Counted from the stretch's first letter, positions 1-8,981 are shown. The stretch: DNA of 47,889 bases from an uncultured Muribaculaceae bacterium (GCA_947174275.1 CAMWIJ010000016.1:1-47889), one strand, 5' to 3'. Notes: a model not told the origin generated them from the sequence alone. Numbers and translations are program-made.

Positions 1-71
1 CCTCTTAAATGCACCGCCCCCCCCCGCGATCTACACTCGCCTCGGCGGCGGCAGCGTCCCCTGTCTCTAAG

Positions 72-980
72 TTAGCTGAAGAGGGGGGTGGGGTATTCGC
101 CTGAGGCATGGAGCGCGGCGAATTTTTCCACTACACCGGGACGGTCGGCTGCGTAGGTGACACCGAACCAGCGGGAGTCGGTGTCAAGAACTTTGACCGT
201 AGCCTCGCCTGAGTTGATGAGCGTGTCGATGCAGAGGGGGATGAAAAATTCGGCTTTGGGTGTGTCGATATCCTTGTCGAGGAATTTTTTAAATTCGCGG
301 TCGGAGTAATCGAAGTAGTCGGGAGTGAAGCCCCAGAGGTTCATAGACACGGGAGTGTTGGGCTCGAGGGTCTGCTGCACGCCGTTTTCATCGGTGAACA
401 CGATGTTGTGGTCATTGTCGTAGGATATTGCAGTGCGCTCTACGACTGAGGTGAGGAGACCGGCATCGCTTGTTGAGCATACGCCGCGTGCCACTGAGCC
501 GTTTTCGGTCATTGTGTTGCCTACTCGGAAGCCGACCATGCAGTAGTCGCCTTTGCGGTCGCGCGGACGCATGAGTTCTTTTGCTATTACGGCGAAGGCG
601 TCACGGCCGTAGAAGTCGTCGGCGTTGATTACGGCGAACGGCTCGTTGATTACCTCCTTGCCCATGAGCACGGCGTGGTTGGTGCCCCAGGGTTTTGTGC
701 GGTCGGCGGGGCAGGTGTATCCTTCGGGGAGTTTGTCGATTGACTGGAACACCACTTCCACCGGTACGTGTCCTTCATATTTGGCGAGGACTTTTTCGCG
801 GAAATCCTGCTCGAAGTCTTTACGGATTACGAAAACTATTTTTCCGAAACCGGCGCGGATGGCGTCGTAGATAGAGTAGTCCATGATTGTTTCACCGTTG
901 GGACCGAGGGGATCGAGCTGTTTGAGGCCGCCGTAACGGCTGCCCATGCCTGCTGCAAGTACAAATAATGTGGGTTTCAT
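72..980 (-). CDS. Sugar-phosphate nucleotidyltransferase (NTP_transferase family)
   Basis: Predicted cytoplasmic 302-residue enzyme that joins a sugar 1-phosphate to an NTP. The N-terminus carries the nucleotide-binding loop of the family (LAAGMGSRYGG, about residues 8-18), and FAVINADDFYG near residue 115 looks like the metal-binding part of the active site. It is the last gene of a three-gene minus-strand operon after galK and galM, with only a 34-base gap, so activating galactose- or glucose-1-phosphate is a reasonable inferred role. The usual bacterial Leloir partner galT is absent from this window, which makes a substitute role for this protein attractive but unproven. The exact sugar and nucleotide cannot be read from the sequence. 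Confidence 0.8.
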   Translation of the reverse strand: MKPTLFVLAAGMGSRYGGLKQLDPLGPNGETIMDYSIYDAIRAGFGKIVFVIRKDFEQDFREKVLAKYEGHVPVEVVFQSIDKLPEGYTCPADRTKPWGTNHAVLMGKEVINEPFAVINADDFYGRDAFAVIAKELMRPRDRKGDYCMVGFRVGNTMTENGSVARGVCSTSDAGLLTSVVERTAISYDNDHNIVFTDENGVQQTLEPNTPVSMNLWGFTPDYFDYSDREFKKFLDKDIDTPKAEFFIPLCIDTLINSGEATVKVLDTDSRWFGVTYAADRPGVVEKFAALHASGEYPTPLFS

Positions 981-1014
981 TTTCTGTAATTATGATTGTT
1001 GTTATAATGTTGAA

Positions 1015-2055
1015 TCAAAATCCGAAGCTATAGATAATAGTCTGCCGGTAGGTTTCGCCGGGAGTCAGAAGCTGCGACGGGAACGCGGGCTGATTAGGTG
1101 CGTCGGGAAATCCCTGGCACTCGATGGCCACGAGGTCGTAGTCGTGATATTCGGCGCCGCCTTTGCCTTTGGGCGAGCCTGTCAGCCAGTTGCCGGTGTA
1201 GACCTGTGCGCCGGGCTGAGTCGACGATATTGTGAGAGTGCGTCCGCTCACGGGGTCAGTGAGGGTTGCTACTTCCGAGAGGCGACCTTTTTCCCATCCG
1301 TCGACTACGTAGCAGTGGTCATAACCTTTGCCTATCTTGAGCGCCTCGAAGTCCTCGTTGATGTCGCGTCCGATGGCTTTGGGAGATGTGAAGTCCATCG
1401 GAGTGCCGGCTACGGGGTCGATGTTGCCGAGCGGGGCTTCAGACGGGTCGGTGGGGAGATAGCGCGAGCAGTTGAGGCGAAGGAGGTGGTTGAGCACGCT
1501 TCCTGTGTCGTGGCCGCTGAGGTTGAAGTAGGCGTGGTTGGTGAGATTGACAAATGTTGGAGCGTCGGTGACGGCTTCATAGCCGATAGTGAGCTGATTG
1601 TTGTCGTCCCATGTATATGTCACGGTTGCCTTGAGCTGTCCGGGGTAGCCCATTTCGCCGTCGGGGCTGACGCGGGTGAACACTACGCTGTCGCCGACAA
1701 TACTGCTGTCCCAGATTTTGTTCTGGAAGCCTTCGGGGCCGCCGTGCAGGTGGTTGGGGCCGTTGTTGACCGGCAGGCTGTATTCCTTTCCTTCGACAGT
1801 GATGCGGCCGTGCTTGATGCGGTTGGCATAGCGTCCGGGAGTCTTGCCGGAGCAGGGGCCGTCATTGTCGTAGTCGCACGGGTTTTCGTAGCCGAGAATT
1901 ACGTCGGCCATCTTGCCGTTTTTGTCAGGAACAATGATTTTGTTGATGCCTGCTCCGAGAGATGAGAGCACTACCTGTGCGCCCGAGCTGTTGGTTAAAG
2001 TATAGAGTGTAATGTCACCTTTGGGTGACATTACACTCTCTTTTGAGATATTCAT
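1015..2055 (-). CDS. galM: Aldose 1-epimerase (galactose mutarotase)
   Basis: Interconverts alpha and beta anomers of galactose or glucose, feeding galactokinase. The 346-residue protein has the family motifs NHLHGGPEGFQ (about 100-110), TNHAYFNLSG with the catalytic histidine (about 172-181), and AIECQGFPDAPNQPAFPS near the C-terminus with the catalytic glutamate. No signal peptide is seen, so it should be cytoplasmic. It lies 24 bases after galK in the same operon. The start at 2055 is chosen because family similarity begins around residue 10 (SPKGDITLY); Met9 is the alternative. The first codons form a perfect 16-bp inverted repeat, described separately, which could affect translation. Confidence 0.92.
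   Translation of the reverse strand: MNISKESVMSPKGDITLYTLTNSSGAQVVLSSLGAGINKIIVPDKNGKMADVILGYENPCDYDNDGPCSGKTPGRYANRIKHGRITVEGKEYSLPVNNGPNHLHGGPEGFQNKIWDSSIVGDSVVFTRVSPDGEMGYPGQLKATVTYTWDDNNQLTIGYEAVTDAPTFVNLTNHAYFNLSGHDTGSVLNHLLRLNCSRYLPTDPSEAPLGNIDPVAGTPMDFTSPKAIGRDINEDFEALKIGKGYDHCYVVDGWEKGRLSEVATLTDPVSGRTLTISSTQPGAQVYTGNWLTGSPKGKGGAEYHDYDLVAIECQGFPDAPNQPAFPSQLLTPGETYRQTIIYSFGF
2004..2039 (-). repeat. Perfect 16-bp hairpin over the galM start region
   Basis: AGAGTGTAATGTCACC (2004-2019) and its exact complement (2024-2039) are separated by four bases. In the minus-strand mRNA this forms a very stable stem covering roughly codons 6-17 of galM, immediately after the start codon. Nothing like it is needed for the protein sequence, so a role in translation or in operon processing between galK and galM is possible. 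Confidence 0.85.
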
Positions 2056-2079
2056 ATTGGACAGTTACTTATTTGTTGC

Positions 2080-3216
2080 TTATTCGGTTATCTTGCGGGC
2101 TCCGTCGCTGATTACCACATCGTAGATTTTGGGTTCGTGGCCATATTTTTCGTTGAAGCGTTTTGTGGCTTCTTCGATGAAGTGGTCGTATTTGTCGTCG
2201 GCGACGAGGTTGATGGTGCAACCGCCGAAGCCGCCACCCATGATGCGAGATCCGGTGACGCCGCATTCTTTGGCGATGTCGTTGAGGAAGTCGAGCTCTT
2301 CGCAGCTTACCTCATAGTCTTTCGACAGGCCGTTGTGAGTGGCATACATGAGTTGGCCTACAGTTTCGTAGTCACCGCGGTTGAGAGCGTCGCAGACGTC
2401 GAGCACGCGCTCTTTTTCTTCGATTACGAATTTGGCGCGCGAATAATCTTCAGCCGAGATATCTGATTTGGCTGCGTCGAGAGCTTCTTTGGTGGCGTCG
2501 CGCAGGGTCTCGACTCCGAGACGTTTTGCCACACGCTCGCATGACTGGCGACGTTTGTTGTAGGGAGAGTCGACGAGTTCGTGTTTTACGACAGAGTCGA
2601 CGAGCACAAGTTTATAGCCTTGGGGGTTGAATGGGAAGTATTCGAATTCCATAGAGCGGCAGTCGAGACGCATGAGGTTGCCTTTCTTGCCGAATACGGA
2701 TGCGAACTGATCCATGATGCCGCAGTTCACGCCGCAATAGTTGTGTTCGGTGGACTGGCCGATGCGGGCGAGTTCGAATTTATCGATTGTGTTGCCGTTG
2801 AAGAGGTCGTTGAGGGCGAAAGCGAAGCAGCTTTCGAGAGCGGCGGAAGAGCTGAGACCGGCGCCGAGGGGCACATTGCCGGCGAATACGGCGTCAAAAC
2901 CTTTGACGGTGCCGCCGCGCTTGATGATTTCGCGGCAGATGCCGAATATGTAGCGGGCCCACTGCTGTTTGGGAGCATCCTCCTCGTTGAGACCGAATTC
3001 GGCGTTGTCGTCGATATCGATTGAGTAAACGCGCACTTTGTCGGTTTCGTTGGGACGTATTTCTGCCATTATCACTTTATCTATAGCTCCGGGGAACACA
3101 AATCCGCCGTTGTAGTCGGTGTGTTCGCCGATGAGGTTGATGCGTCCGGCTGATGCGTAAAGCGTGCCTTCGCCGCCAAAATGTTTTTTGAACTCTTCCT
3201 GGATTTTTTCTTTCAT
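2080..3216 (-). CDS. galK: Galactokinase
   Basis: Phosphorylates alpha-D-galactose to galactose-1-phosphate with ATP, the first committed Leloir step. The 378 residues match the family length. GHMP-kinase motifs are in order: the galactokinase signature GRINLIGEHTDYNGG (about 24-38), the ATP loop PLGAGLSSSAALE (about 116-128), CGIMDQFASVFGK (about 165-177) with the catalytic aspartate, and GGGFGGCTINLV near the C-terminus. It is first in the operon galK-galM-nucleotidyltransferase and has a promoter-like sequence about 40 bases upstream. Confidence 0.95.
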   Translation of the reverse strand: MKEKIQEEFKKHFGGEGTLYASAGRINLIGEHTDYNGGFVFPGAIDKVIMAEIRPNETDKVRVYSIDIDDNAEFGLNEEDAPKQQWARYIFGICREIIKRGGTVKGFDAVFAGNVPLGAGLSSSAALESCFAFALNDLFNGNTIDKFELARIGQSTEHNYCGVNCGIMDQFASVFGKKGNLMRLDCRSMEFEYFPFNPQGYKLVLVDSVVKHELVDSPYNKRRQSCERVAKRLGVETLRDATKEALDAAKSDISAEDYSRAKFVIEEKERVLDVCDALNRGDYETVGQLMYATHNGLSKDYEVSCEELDFLNDIAKECGVTGSRIMGGGFGGCTINLVADDKYDHFIEEATKRFNEKYGHEPKIYDVVISDGARKITE

Positions 3217-3256
3217 GATATAATGTGTTTTGTGGGTTAAGTTATCTTTGATTTCA

Positions 3257-3264
3257 CAAAGTTA
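3257..3264 (-). promoter_or_regulatory. Putative -7 element of the gal operon
   Basis: On the minus strand TAACTTTG matches the Bacteroidota -7 consensus TAnnTTTG and lies 41 bases before the galK start. No clean TTTG is seen at the usual spacing, so the -33 half is weak. Confidence 0.45.
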
Positions 3265-3358
3265 ATAAAAGTATGATAACAATAACCGACAAATCTGAAG
3301 CAAAAATTAAAAAAAACAGGTAAAACCGGCGGTTGCGGCGGATTTAAGATATATATAT

Positions 3359-3392
3359 AAGAAAAAGAGGGGCGCTCACGCGTGCCTCTCTC
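3359..3392 (-). terminator. Intrinsic terminator of sodB
   Basis: On the minus strand a GC-rich stem (GAGAGGCACGC pairing with GCGCCCCTCT across a short loop) is followed by TTTTTCTT. It lies about 80 bases after the sodB stop codon and before the gal operon promoter. Confidence 0.75.
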
Positions 3393-3471
3393 TCCATTCA
3401 TCACATTATGCTTACAATTAAGTGCTATTCGTTCTTAGTATGAAAAAGTCAATTTATGAGTAGTTGTCCAA

Positions 3472-4047
3472 TCAGTATCTTGATTCGACCATGTCCCAGT
3501 CGATGATGTCCCAAAGGCTTTTGAGCGCATCGGCACGGCGGTTCTGATAGTCGAGATAATATGCATGCTCCCATACATCGAATGTGAGCAATGGGGTGAG
3601 GCCTTTGCGCAGCGGATTGCCGGCATTGGGTTCCTGCGTAATGAAAAGCTTGCCGTCCTGGTCGCGGGAAAGCCAGACCCAGCCGGAACCGAACAACGAG
3701 ACGCCTGCCTTTTCAAATTCTTCCTTGAACTTCTCGAACGACCCGAAGTCACGGCGGATGGCGTCGGCGAGTTCGCCCGAAGGCTCTCCGCCACCGTCGG
3801 GCGAGAATGAGAAGAAGTAGAAAATATGGTTCCATGCCTGAGCCGCGTTGTTGTAGAGCGGACCGTCGGCGCGGCGTATTACATCTTCAAGGTCCTCGTT
3901 GTCAAACTCGGTGCCCTGTATCATCTTGTTCAGATTTTCGATATATGCCTTCTCGTGCTTGCCATAGTGGAAGTCGATGGTCTCCTGTGATATCGCCGGT
4001 GCGAGTGAATCGGAGGGGTAAGGAAGCTGAGGTTGTGTATAAGTCAT
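3472..4047 (-). CDS. sodB: Superoxide dismutase, Fe/Mn family (iron type likely)
   Basis: Converts superoxide to hydrogen peroxide and oxygen in the cytoplasm. The 191-residue protein has all four expected metal ligands: His27 (FHYGKH), His74 (AAQAWNH), and the Asp and His of DVWEHAYYLDY near residue 157-161. The length and the AAQAWNH context favour the iron or metal-flexible subgroup known from Bacteroides, but metal choice cannot be settled by eye. It is a single-gene unit with its own terminator, divergent from the metal-efflux genes. Together with the rubrerythrin at 20060 it suggests an anaerobe that handles transient oxygen. Confidence 0.95.
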   Translation of the reverse strand: MTYTQPQLPYPSDSLAPAISQETIDFHYGKHEKAYIENLNKMIQGTEFDNEDLEDVIRRADGPLYNNAAQAWNHIFYFFSFSPDGGGEPSGELADAIRRDFGSFEKFKEEFEKAGVSLFGSGWVWLSRDQDGKLFITQEPNAGNPLRKGLTPLLTFDVWEHAYYLDYQNRRADALKSLWDIIDWDMVESRY

Positions 4048-4144
4048 AAGAGTTCAGTTTTGTGGTTTGTCGGTAAAACGTCGGTCAGAGGTAAAAAGTT
4101 CGGTAATCAGGCACTGCGTATTTGCCGGATAAGTGAAAAAATAT

Positions 4145-4152
4145 TATTTTTG
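4145..4152 (+). promoter_or_regulatory. Putative -7 element before the His-rich exported protein
   Basis: TATTTTTG matches TAnnTTTG. A start site near 4159 would leave only a short leader before the ATG at 4167, which argues against the upstream GTG at 4152 being used as the start. Confidence 0.4.
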
Positions 4153-4166
4153 TGGAAATGGAAAGA

Positions 4167-4574
4167 ATGAACCGTATAATATCAGTATTGCTGGTGGCAT
4201 TGATAGGCTGTGTGACAGTGTTTCAGTGTCATCACCATGATGCTGACGGGCATGCGTTTTTTCTGACTTACGGAGACAATGAGGTCACGTCGGGTCTGAG
4301 CCACGGTGATTGTCACAGTCATGACGACGGTGTGGCCGACAGTGACACGGAGGGAGAGTGCGGAATGCACCTTGCCGAGGCAATGACAACCGGAAGAAAT
4401 ACTACAGCAGATGTTTGCTTTGATGCAATTTGTTGTGTTTCAGTTGATTGCTTCTTTGATTTTTCGTCTCCGGAAATTTGCCTGAATGATTATTTATTGA
4501 AAAACGTGACTATAGGCGCAGTGACTGCGGGATATGGTCATGCAAATCTGTTGCGAGGACCGCCGAGTGTATGA
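4167..4574 (+). CDS. Small His-rich exported protein, probably metal-linked
   Basis: I do not recognise a characterised protein. The start is set at the ATG at 4167 because a promoter-like element ends at 4152 and a purine-rich stretch precedes this ATG; an upstream in-frame GTG at 4152 would add five residues. The 135-residue product begins with a hydrophobic signal segment ending at LIGC, which could be a lipobox, followed by histidine and aspartate clusters (QCHHHDADGH and HGDCHSHDDG) and several cysteines in the C-terminal half. Its position directly before a heavy-metal RND efflux set, whose adaptor is also His-rich, suggests a periplasmic or outer-membrane metal binding or sensing role. 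A DUF6769-like family is possible from memory but unverified. Confidence 0.65.
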   Translation: MNRIISVLLVALIGCVTVFQCHHHDADGHAFFLTYGDNEVTSGLSHGDCHSHDDGVADSDTEGECGMHLAEAMTTGRNTTADVCFDAICCVSVDCFFDFSSPEICLNDYLLKNVTIGAVTAGYGHANLLRGPPSV

Positions 4575-4604
4575 TTTTGACACCCGGTTGCATAAACCGA
4601 TGAT

Positions 4605-4612
4605 TAAATTTG
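4605..4612 (+). promoter_or_regulatory. Putative -7 element of the RND adaptor gene
   Basis: TAAATTTG matches TAnnTTTG and lies 86 bases before the chosen adaptor start. The -33 part is poor (a TTG is present but only 14 bases away). Confidence 0.3.
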
Positions 4613-4697
4613 CGGTATAAAAAATGAGATGACTGCGGAGATGTCGTGAGTGACGATGGCTCTGTGGCGAAACAGTTTTTCAATAAATTACATTACG

Positions 4698-5819
4698 ATG
4701 AAATATTTAAGTTTTTTTATACTGTCGGCGTCGCTTGCGCTGGCAGGTTGCGGCAACAGCCACAGTCATGACATGCATGGCGACGAGCATGCAGATGAAG
4801 CAGCAGAGAAGGGTCATGAGCATCATGACGGAGAGATAGAGATACATGCACATCAGGCCGAAGAGCTGGGCATAAAGGTCAGTGAGGTTAAACCGGCAGA
4901 ATTCACAGTCCCGATTGTGGCGGCGGGCGAGGTGCAGTATAATCCTTCGAGTCAGGGCGTGATTTCCGCGCCGATGTCAGGAAAGGTAAGTTTTGACAAA
5001 GGAATCTCGGCAGGAACCTCGGTGAGACGCGGTGCGCGCATCGGCCGTGTTTCGACATCGGGAATGGCCGGAGGCGACCAGTTGCAGGCGGCAAAAATCG
5101 AGCTTGAGGCGGCACAAAAGGAAGTTGAACGGCTTGCACCGCTGCGCGAGGAGGGGATTGTTACGGCCGGAGAATACAATCAGGCTGTGGCTAATCTGGA
5201 GCGGGCCCGAAACAATATGTCGGGTGGCGCAGGAAGTGTGGTGACGGCTCCGATTGACGGAGTGATATCATCGCTTGCCACCGGTGAGGGCGGCTTTGTC
5301 AATGCCGGCGATGTAATAGGAATGATAGCAGGAGACGGGGGCATGACCTTGCGGGTTGATGTGCCTGTCAGAGAGAGCGGCAATCTTAAGAATGTGTCGG
5401 CAGCCAAAGTCAAATTTCCTCATATTGACGGAACGGTAGAGGCCTCGGCAGTGTCGGGAGTCAACAGTCCGTCGCCCGCTCCGGGATACGTAAGCATGTA
5501 TTTCCGGCTGCCGGTTATGGATGGTATCGTGGCCGGTGGTTATGCTGAAGTATATCTGCCGACATCGTCAGTAAAGAGTGTCATAGCGGTGCCTTTGTCC
5601 GCTGTCACCGACCGCATGGGGCAGAAGATGGTATATGTGAAGGAGCGCGGCAGCGACCACTACCGCCGTGTGCCGGTTACAATCGGAGCTACAGACGGCG
5701 AGATGGTGGAGGTGACCGGTCTCGAAGGGGGCGAGCTTGTGGTGACAGAAGGAGTCACGTTCGTGCGACTGGCAGAAAACTCCGGAGCGACACCTCCCGG
5801 TCATACCCACAACCATTAA
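4698..5819 (+). CDS. RND efflux periplasmic adaptor (CusB/CzcB type)
   Basis: Membrane-fusion lipoprotein that links the inner-membrane RND pump to the outer-membrane channel. The start is set at the ATG at 4698, which gives a signal peptide ending in the lipobox LALAGC; the longer upstream frame has no such signal. After the acylated cysteine comes a His-rich stretch (SHSHDMHGDEHADE, GHEHHDGEIEIHAH), then a beta-barrel/lipoyl region (VISAPMSGKVSFDKGISAGT), a helical hairpin around residues 110-155, the second lipoyl half (VVTAPIDGVISSLATGEGG), and a C-terminal GHTHNH tail. Both His clusters point to divalent-metal handling. It is 12 bases upstream of the pump gene, so the two are co-transcribed. 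Confidence 0.9.
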   Translation: MKYLSFFILSASLALAGCGNSHSHDMHGDEHADEAAEKGHEHHDGEIEIHAHQAEELGIKVSEVKPAEFTVPIVAAGEVQYNPSSQGVISAPMSGKVSFDKGISAGTSVRRGARIGRVSTSGMAGGDQLQAAKIELEAAQKEVERLAPLREEGIVTAGEYNQAVANLERARNNMSGGAGSVVTAPIDGVISSLATGEGGFVNAGDVIGMIAGDGGMTLRVDVPVRESGNLKNVSAAKVKFPHIDGTVEASAVSGVNSPSPAPGYVSMYFRLPVMDGIVAGGYAEVYLPTSSVKSVIAVPLSAVTDRMGQKMVYVKERGSDHYRRVPVTIGATDGEMVEVTGLEGGELVVTEGVTFVRLAENSGATPPGHTHNH

Positions 5820-5831
5820 TGCCGATGCCTT

Positions 5832-8800
5832 ATGCTTAACAGGATAATAAAATTTTCACTTGACAACCGGCTGATAGTGTTGCTGCTGTCGGCGGTGATA
5901 CTTATGGGCGGTGTGTTTACGCTGCTGCGCACCGAAGTAGATATCTTTCCCGATCTCAACGCTCCGGTGGTGACTGTGATGACAGAGACTCCCGGCATGG
6001 CCGCCGAGGAGGTGGAGAAGATGGTGACATATCCGGTAGAGACGGCAGTGGCCGGCGCGCTTGGCGTCGAGAGCGTACGGTCGTCGTCGACAACCGGATT
6101 TTCGGTGGTGAACATACAGTTTTCGGGAAGCACCGAGCCGCTGACTGCGCGTCAGGCTATTGCGGAGTGCCTTGCACGGGTCGAGAGCCAATTGCCACCG
6201 ATGGCGGAGACTCCTGTGATAGGTCCGCAGTCGTCGATATTGGGCGAGATACTGATCGTGGCGCTGAGTTCCGACAGTCTCGGCCTTGACAAGGTTCGCA
6301 CGATAGCCGACCGGCGTCTGCGGCCGGCGTTGCAGAGCGTGTCGGGAGTGTCGTCGGTGTCGGTCATCGGCGGAATAGAGGAGGAGATGCAGATATCGCT
6401 TGATGGAGACAGAATGCGTAATCTCGGAGTCACTCTCGCTGATGTGACAGATGCGCTGCGTGATGTCAATGCCAACAGTGCAGGCGGCGTAATACAGGGC
6501 TATGGCAATGAATATGTGGTTAAAGCCGATGTGTCGACCGAGGATGCCTGCGAGCTCGGCAACACGGTGATAATTGCCGATGAAGGTAAAATCATAACCT
6601 TGAATGATATTGCCCGCATAGGCCCGGGAGGCAAGACTCCGCGCACCGGTGTGGCTTCATATCGCGGAGCTCCCGCAGTGATCATGACAGTGACTAAGCA
6701 GCCGGGCACAGGCACGATACGCCTGACAGAGCAGTTGCTTGATGTGATAGCGGAGGCGCGGAAGTCGTTGCCGGCAGAGCTGAATATCTCCACCGACATA
6801 TTCGCGCAACGCGATTTTATCGACCGCTCGATATCAAATCTGACATCATCGCTGTTTGAGGGTGCCGTAATGGTGATTGTCGTGCTGTTTTTCTTCATGA
6901 TGAATGTGAGAGCCACGGCGGTGTCGCTCGTGGCATTGCCTATGTCGATAATCATCACGGTGCTTATATTGCATGCTTTGGGCATCACTGTCAATACGAT
7001 GACTCTCGGCGGAATAGCGATAGCGATCGGTTCGCTTGTCGACGACGCCATAGTCGATGTTGAGAATGTGAGCCGACGTCTGCGTGAGAACAGCCGGTTG
7101 CCAGAAGCAGAGCGTAAAAGTATGGTAAAAGTGGTGTTTGACGCGTCGAAAGAGGTGAGAATGCCTATATTCAACTCGTCGCTGATAATCATTGCAGGCT
7201 TTATGCCTCTGTTTTTTCTGTCGGGGGTTGAGGGGAGGATGCTTGTGCCTCTCGGTGTGGCGTTTATCATAGCGCTTGCCGCGTCGACGCTTGTGGCGCT
7301 GACGGTGACACCGGTTGTGTGCAGCTATCTTCTCGGCACCAAAGGCTCGCAGGCGGCGCTGACGCGCGAACCGGCCACGATGCGCAGTCTGAAGCGGGTT
7401 TATGGCCGCGGCCTGGGTCTGGCTCTCAGGCATAAGGCTGTGTTGCTTGCGGTGACCGGAGTGTTGTTTGCGGCCGCCGTGGTTATGTTCGCCAATATGG
7501 GCCGTGGCTTCCTTCCGCCGTTTAACGAGGGGTCGTTTACAATAAATATAAGCGCGCTTCCCGGCATTTCGCTTGACGAGAGTGACCGAATAGGGCGTCT
7601 GGCAGAGAAAATCATACTTGAAGTGCCTGAAATAGAGACCGTAGCCCGCAAGACCGGACGAGCTGAGCTTGACGAGCACTCGCTGGGCACGAATGTGTCG
7701 GAGATAGAGGCCCCCTATACGCTCGGCGACCGGAGCCGCGGAGAGATTGCCGATGATTTGCGCCGACGCCTTGCGGTGATACCCGGAGTCAATATTGAAA
7801 TCGGTCAGCCCATATCGCACCGCATAGACGCGATGCTGTCGGGGTCGGAGTCGCCGATTGTGTTTAAAATCTACGGTGATGATTTCGAAGAGCTTAACCG
7901 TGCGGCAAGTCAGCTCAAAGAGATAATGGAGGGCACGGACGGACTGCGTGATGTGGCGATTGAACAGCAGATGGGTCGTCCGGAACTGTCGGTGACTCCA
8001 CGTCGTCATCTCATGGCCCGTTACGGGGTGACTCCGGCGATGCTCAATGACGCGCTGAGAGCAGCCATGTCGGGCATCGTGGTGTCGCAGGTGTATTCCG
8101 ACGGTTATCCGCGTGATATCACACTGAGATATGATATTCCGCAGGAGTCGCTTGTCGACAGGCTTGGGGATGTGGCGATTGACACTCCGCGCGGTAAGGT
8201 TACGCTCGGCGATATAGCCGAAGTAAGGTATACCGAGAGCCAGAATACGGTGAACCGCGAGAACAGCCGTCGCCGGATTATCGTATCGGCAAATATCGAG
8301 GGGCGCGACGTGACGACTGCCGTTGAGGAAATAAAAGGAAAGGTCTCCGAGAGCATAAGTCTCCGGGAAGGTTACACGATAGAGGATGCCGGACAGTCGG
8401 CCAAGGCTAAAGAGGCGTCGATGCGTCTGTTATATGCGTCGGCTCTGGCGCTGCTTGCGATATTGGCTCTGTTGTATTTCGAATTCAAGAATATCGGCCA
8501 GTCGCTTATCATTCTTGTAAATATACCTCTGGCTATGATAGGCGGAGTGTTTATATTGCAGTTGACGGGCGGCAATCTCGACATTCCCGCGATAATCGGG
8601 TTCATCGCACTGCTCGGTATTGCGACGCGCAACGGAATGCTGCTGATATCGCGTTACAATGCTCTTGTCGGAGAGGGGCTACAGCTGACGGATGCTGTGA
8701 AGAGAGGGTCGCTTGACCGTCTGACGCCGATAGTGATGACAGCGTTGACTTCGGCGCTTGCACTGATACCGCTCGCGCTGCGTGGCGGAGACCCCGGCAA

Positions 8801-8945
8801 TGAGATACAGTCGCCGCTGGCTACTGTGATACTCGGCGGGCTCGCTTCGTCGACATTTCTCAATCTGTTTATCGTTCCGATTTTATATATCGCTCACAGA
8901 AAGAAGCAACAGCGCGATGCTGTGTGTGATACAGTACGGGAGTGA
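5832..8945 (+). CDS. Heavy-metal RND efflux pump (CzcA/CusA class)
   Basis: Inner-membrane proton-driven transporter of 1037 residues, the usual length for the class, exporting metal ions through the adaptor and outer channel. The N-terminus (IIKFSLDNRLIVLLLSAVI) is the first membrane helix, followed by the porter motif TEVDIFPDLNAPVVTV. Transmembrane helix 4 contains SLVDDAIVDVENV at about residues 400-413, with the Asp/Asp/Glu proton-relay pattern. A second membrane block lies at about 530-1020. The His-rich adaptor and upstream protein support a metal substrate (zinc, cobalt, nickel or copper), but the ion is not readable here. It follows the adaptor closely. Confidence 0.92.
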   Translation: MLNRIIKFSLDNRLIVLLLSAVILMGGVFTLLRTEVDIFPDLNAPVVTVMTETPGMAAEEVEKMVTYPVETAVAGALGVESVRSSSTTGFSVVNIQFSGSTEPLTARQAIAECLARVESQLPPMAETPVIGPQSSILGEILIVALSSDSLGLDKVRTIADRRLRPALQSVSGVSSVSVIGGIEEEMQISLDGDRMRNLGVTLADVTDALRDVNANSAGGVIQGYGNEYVVKADVSTEDACELGNTVIIADEGKIITLNDIARIGPGGKTPRTGVASYRGAPAVIMTVTKQPGTGTIRLTEQLLDVIAEARKSLPAELNISTDIFAQRDFIDRSISNLTSSLFEGAVMVIVVLFFFMMNVRATAVSLVALPMSIIITVLILHALGITVNTMTLGGIAIAIGSLVDDAIVDVENVSRRLRENSRLPEAERKSMVKVVFDASKEVRMPIFNSSLIIIAGFMPLFFLSGVEGRMLVPLGVAFIIALAASTLVALTVTPVVCSYLLGTKGSQAALTREPATMRSLKRVYGRGLGLALRHKAVLLAVTGVLFAAAVVMFANMGRGFLPPFNEGSFTINISALPGISLDESDRIGRLAEKIILEVPEIETVARKTGRAELDEHSLGTNVSEIEAPYTLGDRSRGEIADDLRRRLAVIPGVNIEIGQPISHRIDAMLSGSESPIVFKIYGDDFEELNRAASQLKEIMEGTDGLRDVAIEQQMGRPELSVTPRRHLMARYGVTPAMLNDALRAAMSGIVVSQVYSDGYPRDITLRYDIPQESLVDRLGDVAIDTPRGKVTLGDIAEVRYTESQNTVNRENSRRRIIVSANIEGRDVTTAVEEIKGKVSESISLREGYTIEDAGQSAKAKEASMRLLYASALALLAILALLYFEFKNIGQSLIILVNIPLAMIGGVFILQLTGGNLDIPAIIGFIALLGIATRNGMLLISRYNALVGEGLQLTDAVKRGSLDRLTPIVMTALTSALALIPLALRGGDPGNEIQSPLATVILGGLASSTFLNLFIVPILYIAHRKKQQRDAVCDTVRE

Positions 8946-8981
8946 GAATGTAGAATGGTTATATATGCAAAGTAGATGCCT

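Noticed and set aside
1..71. GC-rich sequence at the window start
   Set aside because: Only 71 bases with a C-run and no recognisable gene end or hairpin; too short to interpret.
946..1965. 339-codon plus-strand frame antisense to galM
   Set aside because: It mirrors a clear galM gene on the other strand and has no recognisable domain; long antisense frames are common in this GC- and codon-biased DNA.
6846..8009. 387-codon minus-strand frame inside the RND pump gene
   Set aside because: Shadow of the pump, extremely His/Arg-rich, with no start context or promoter.
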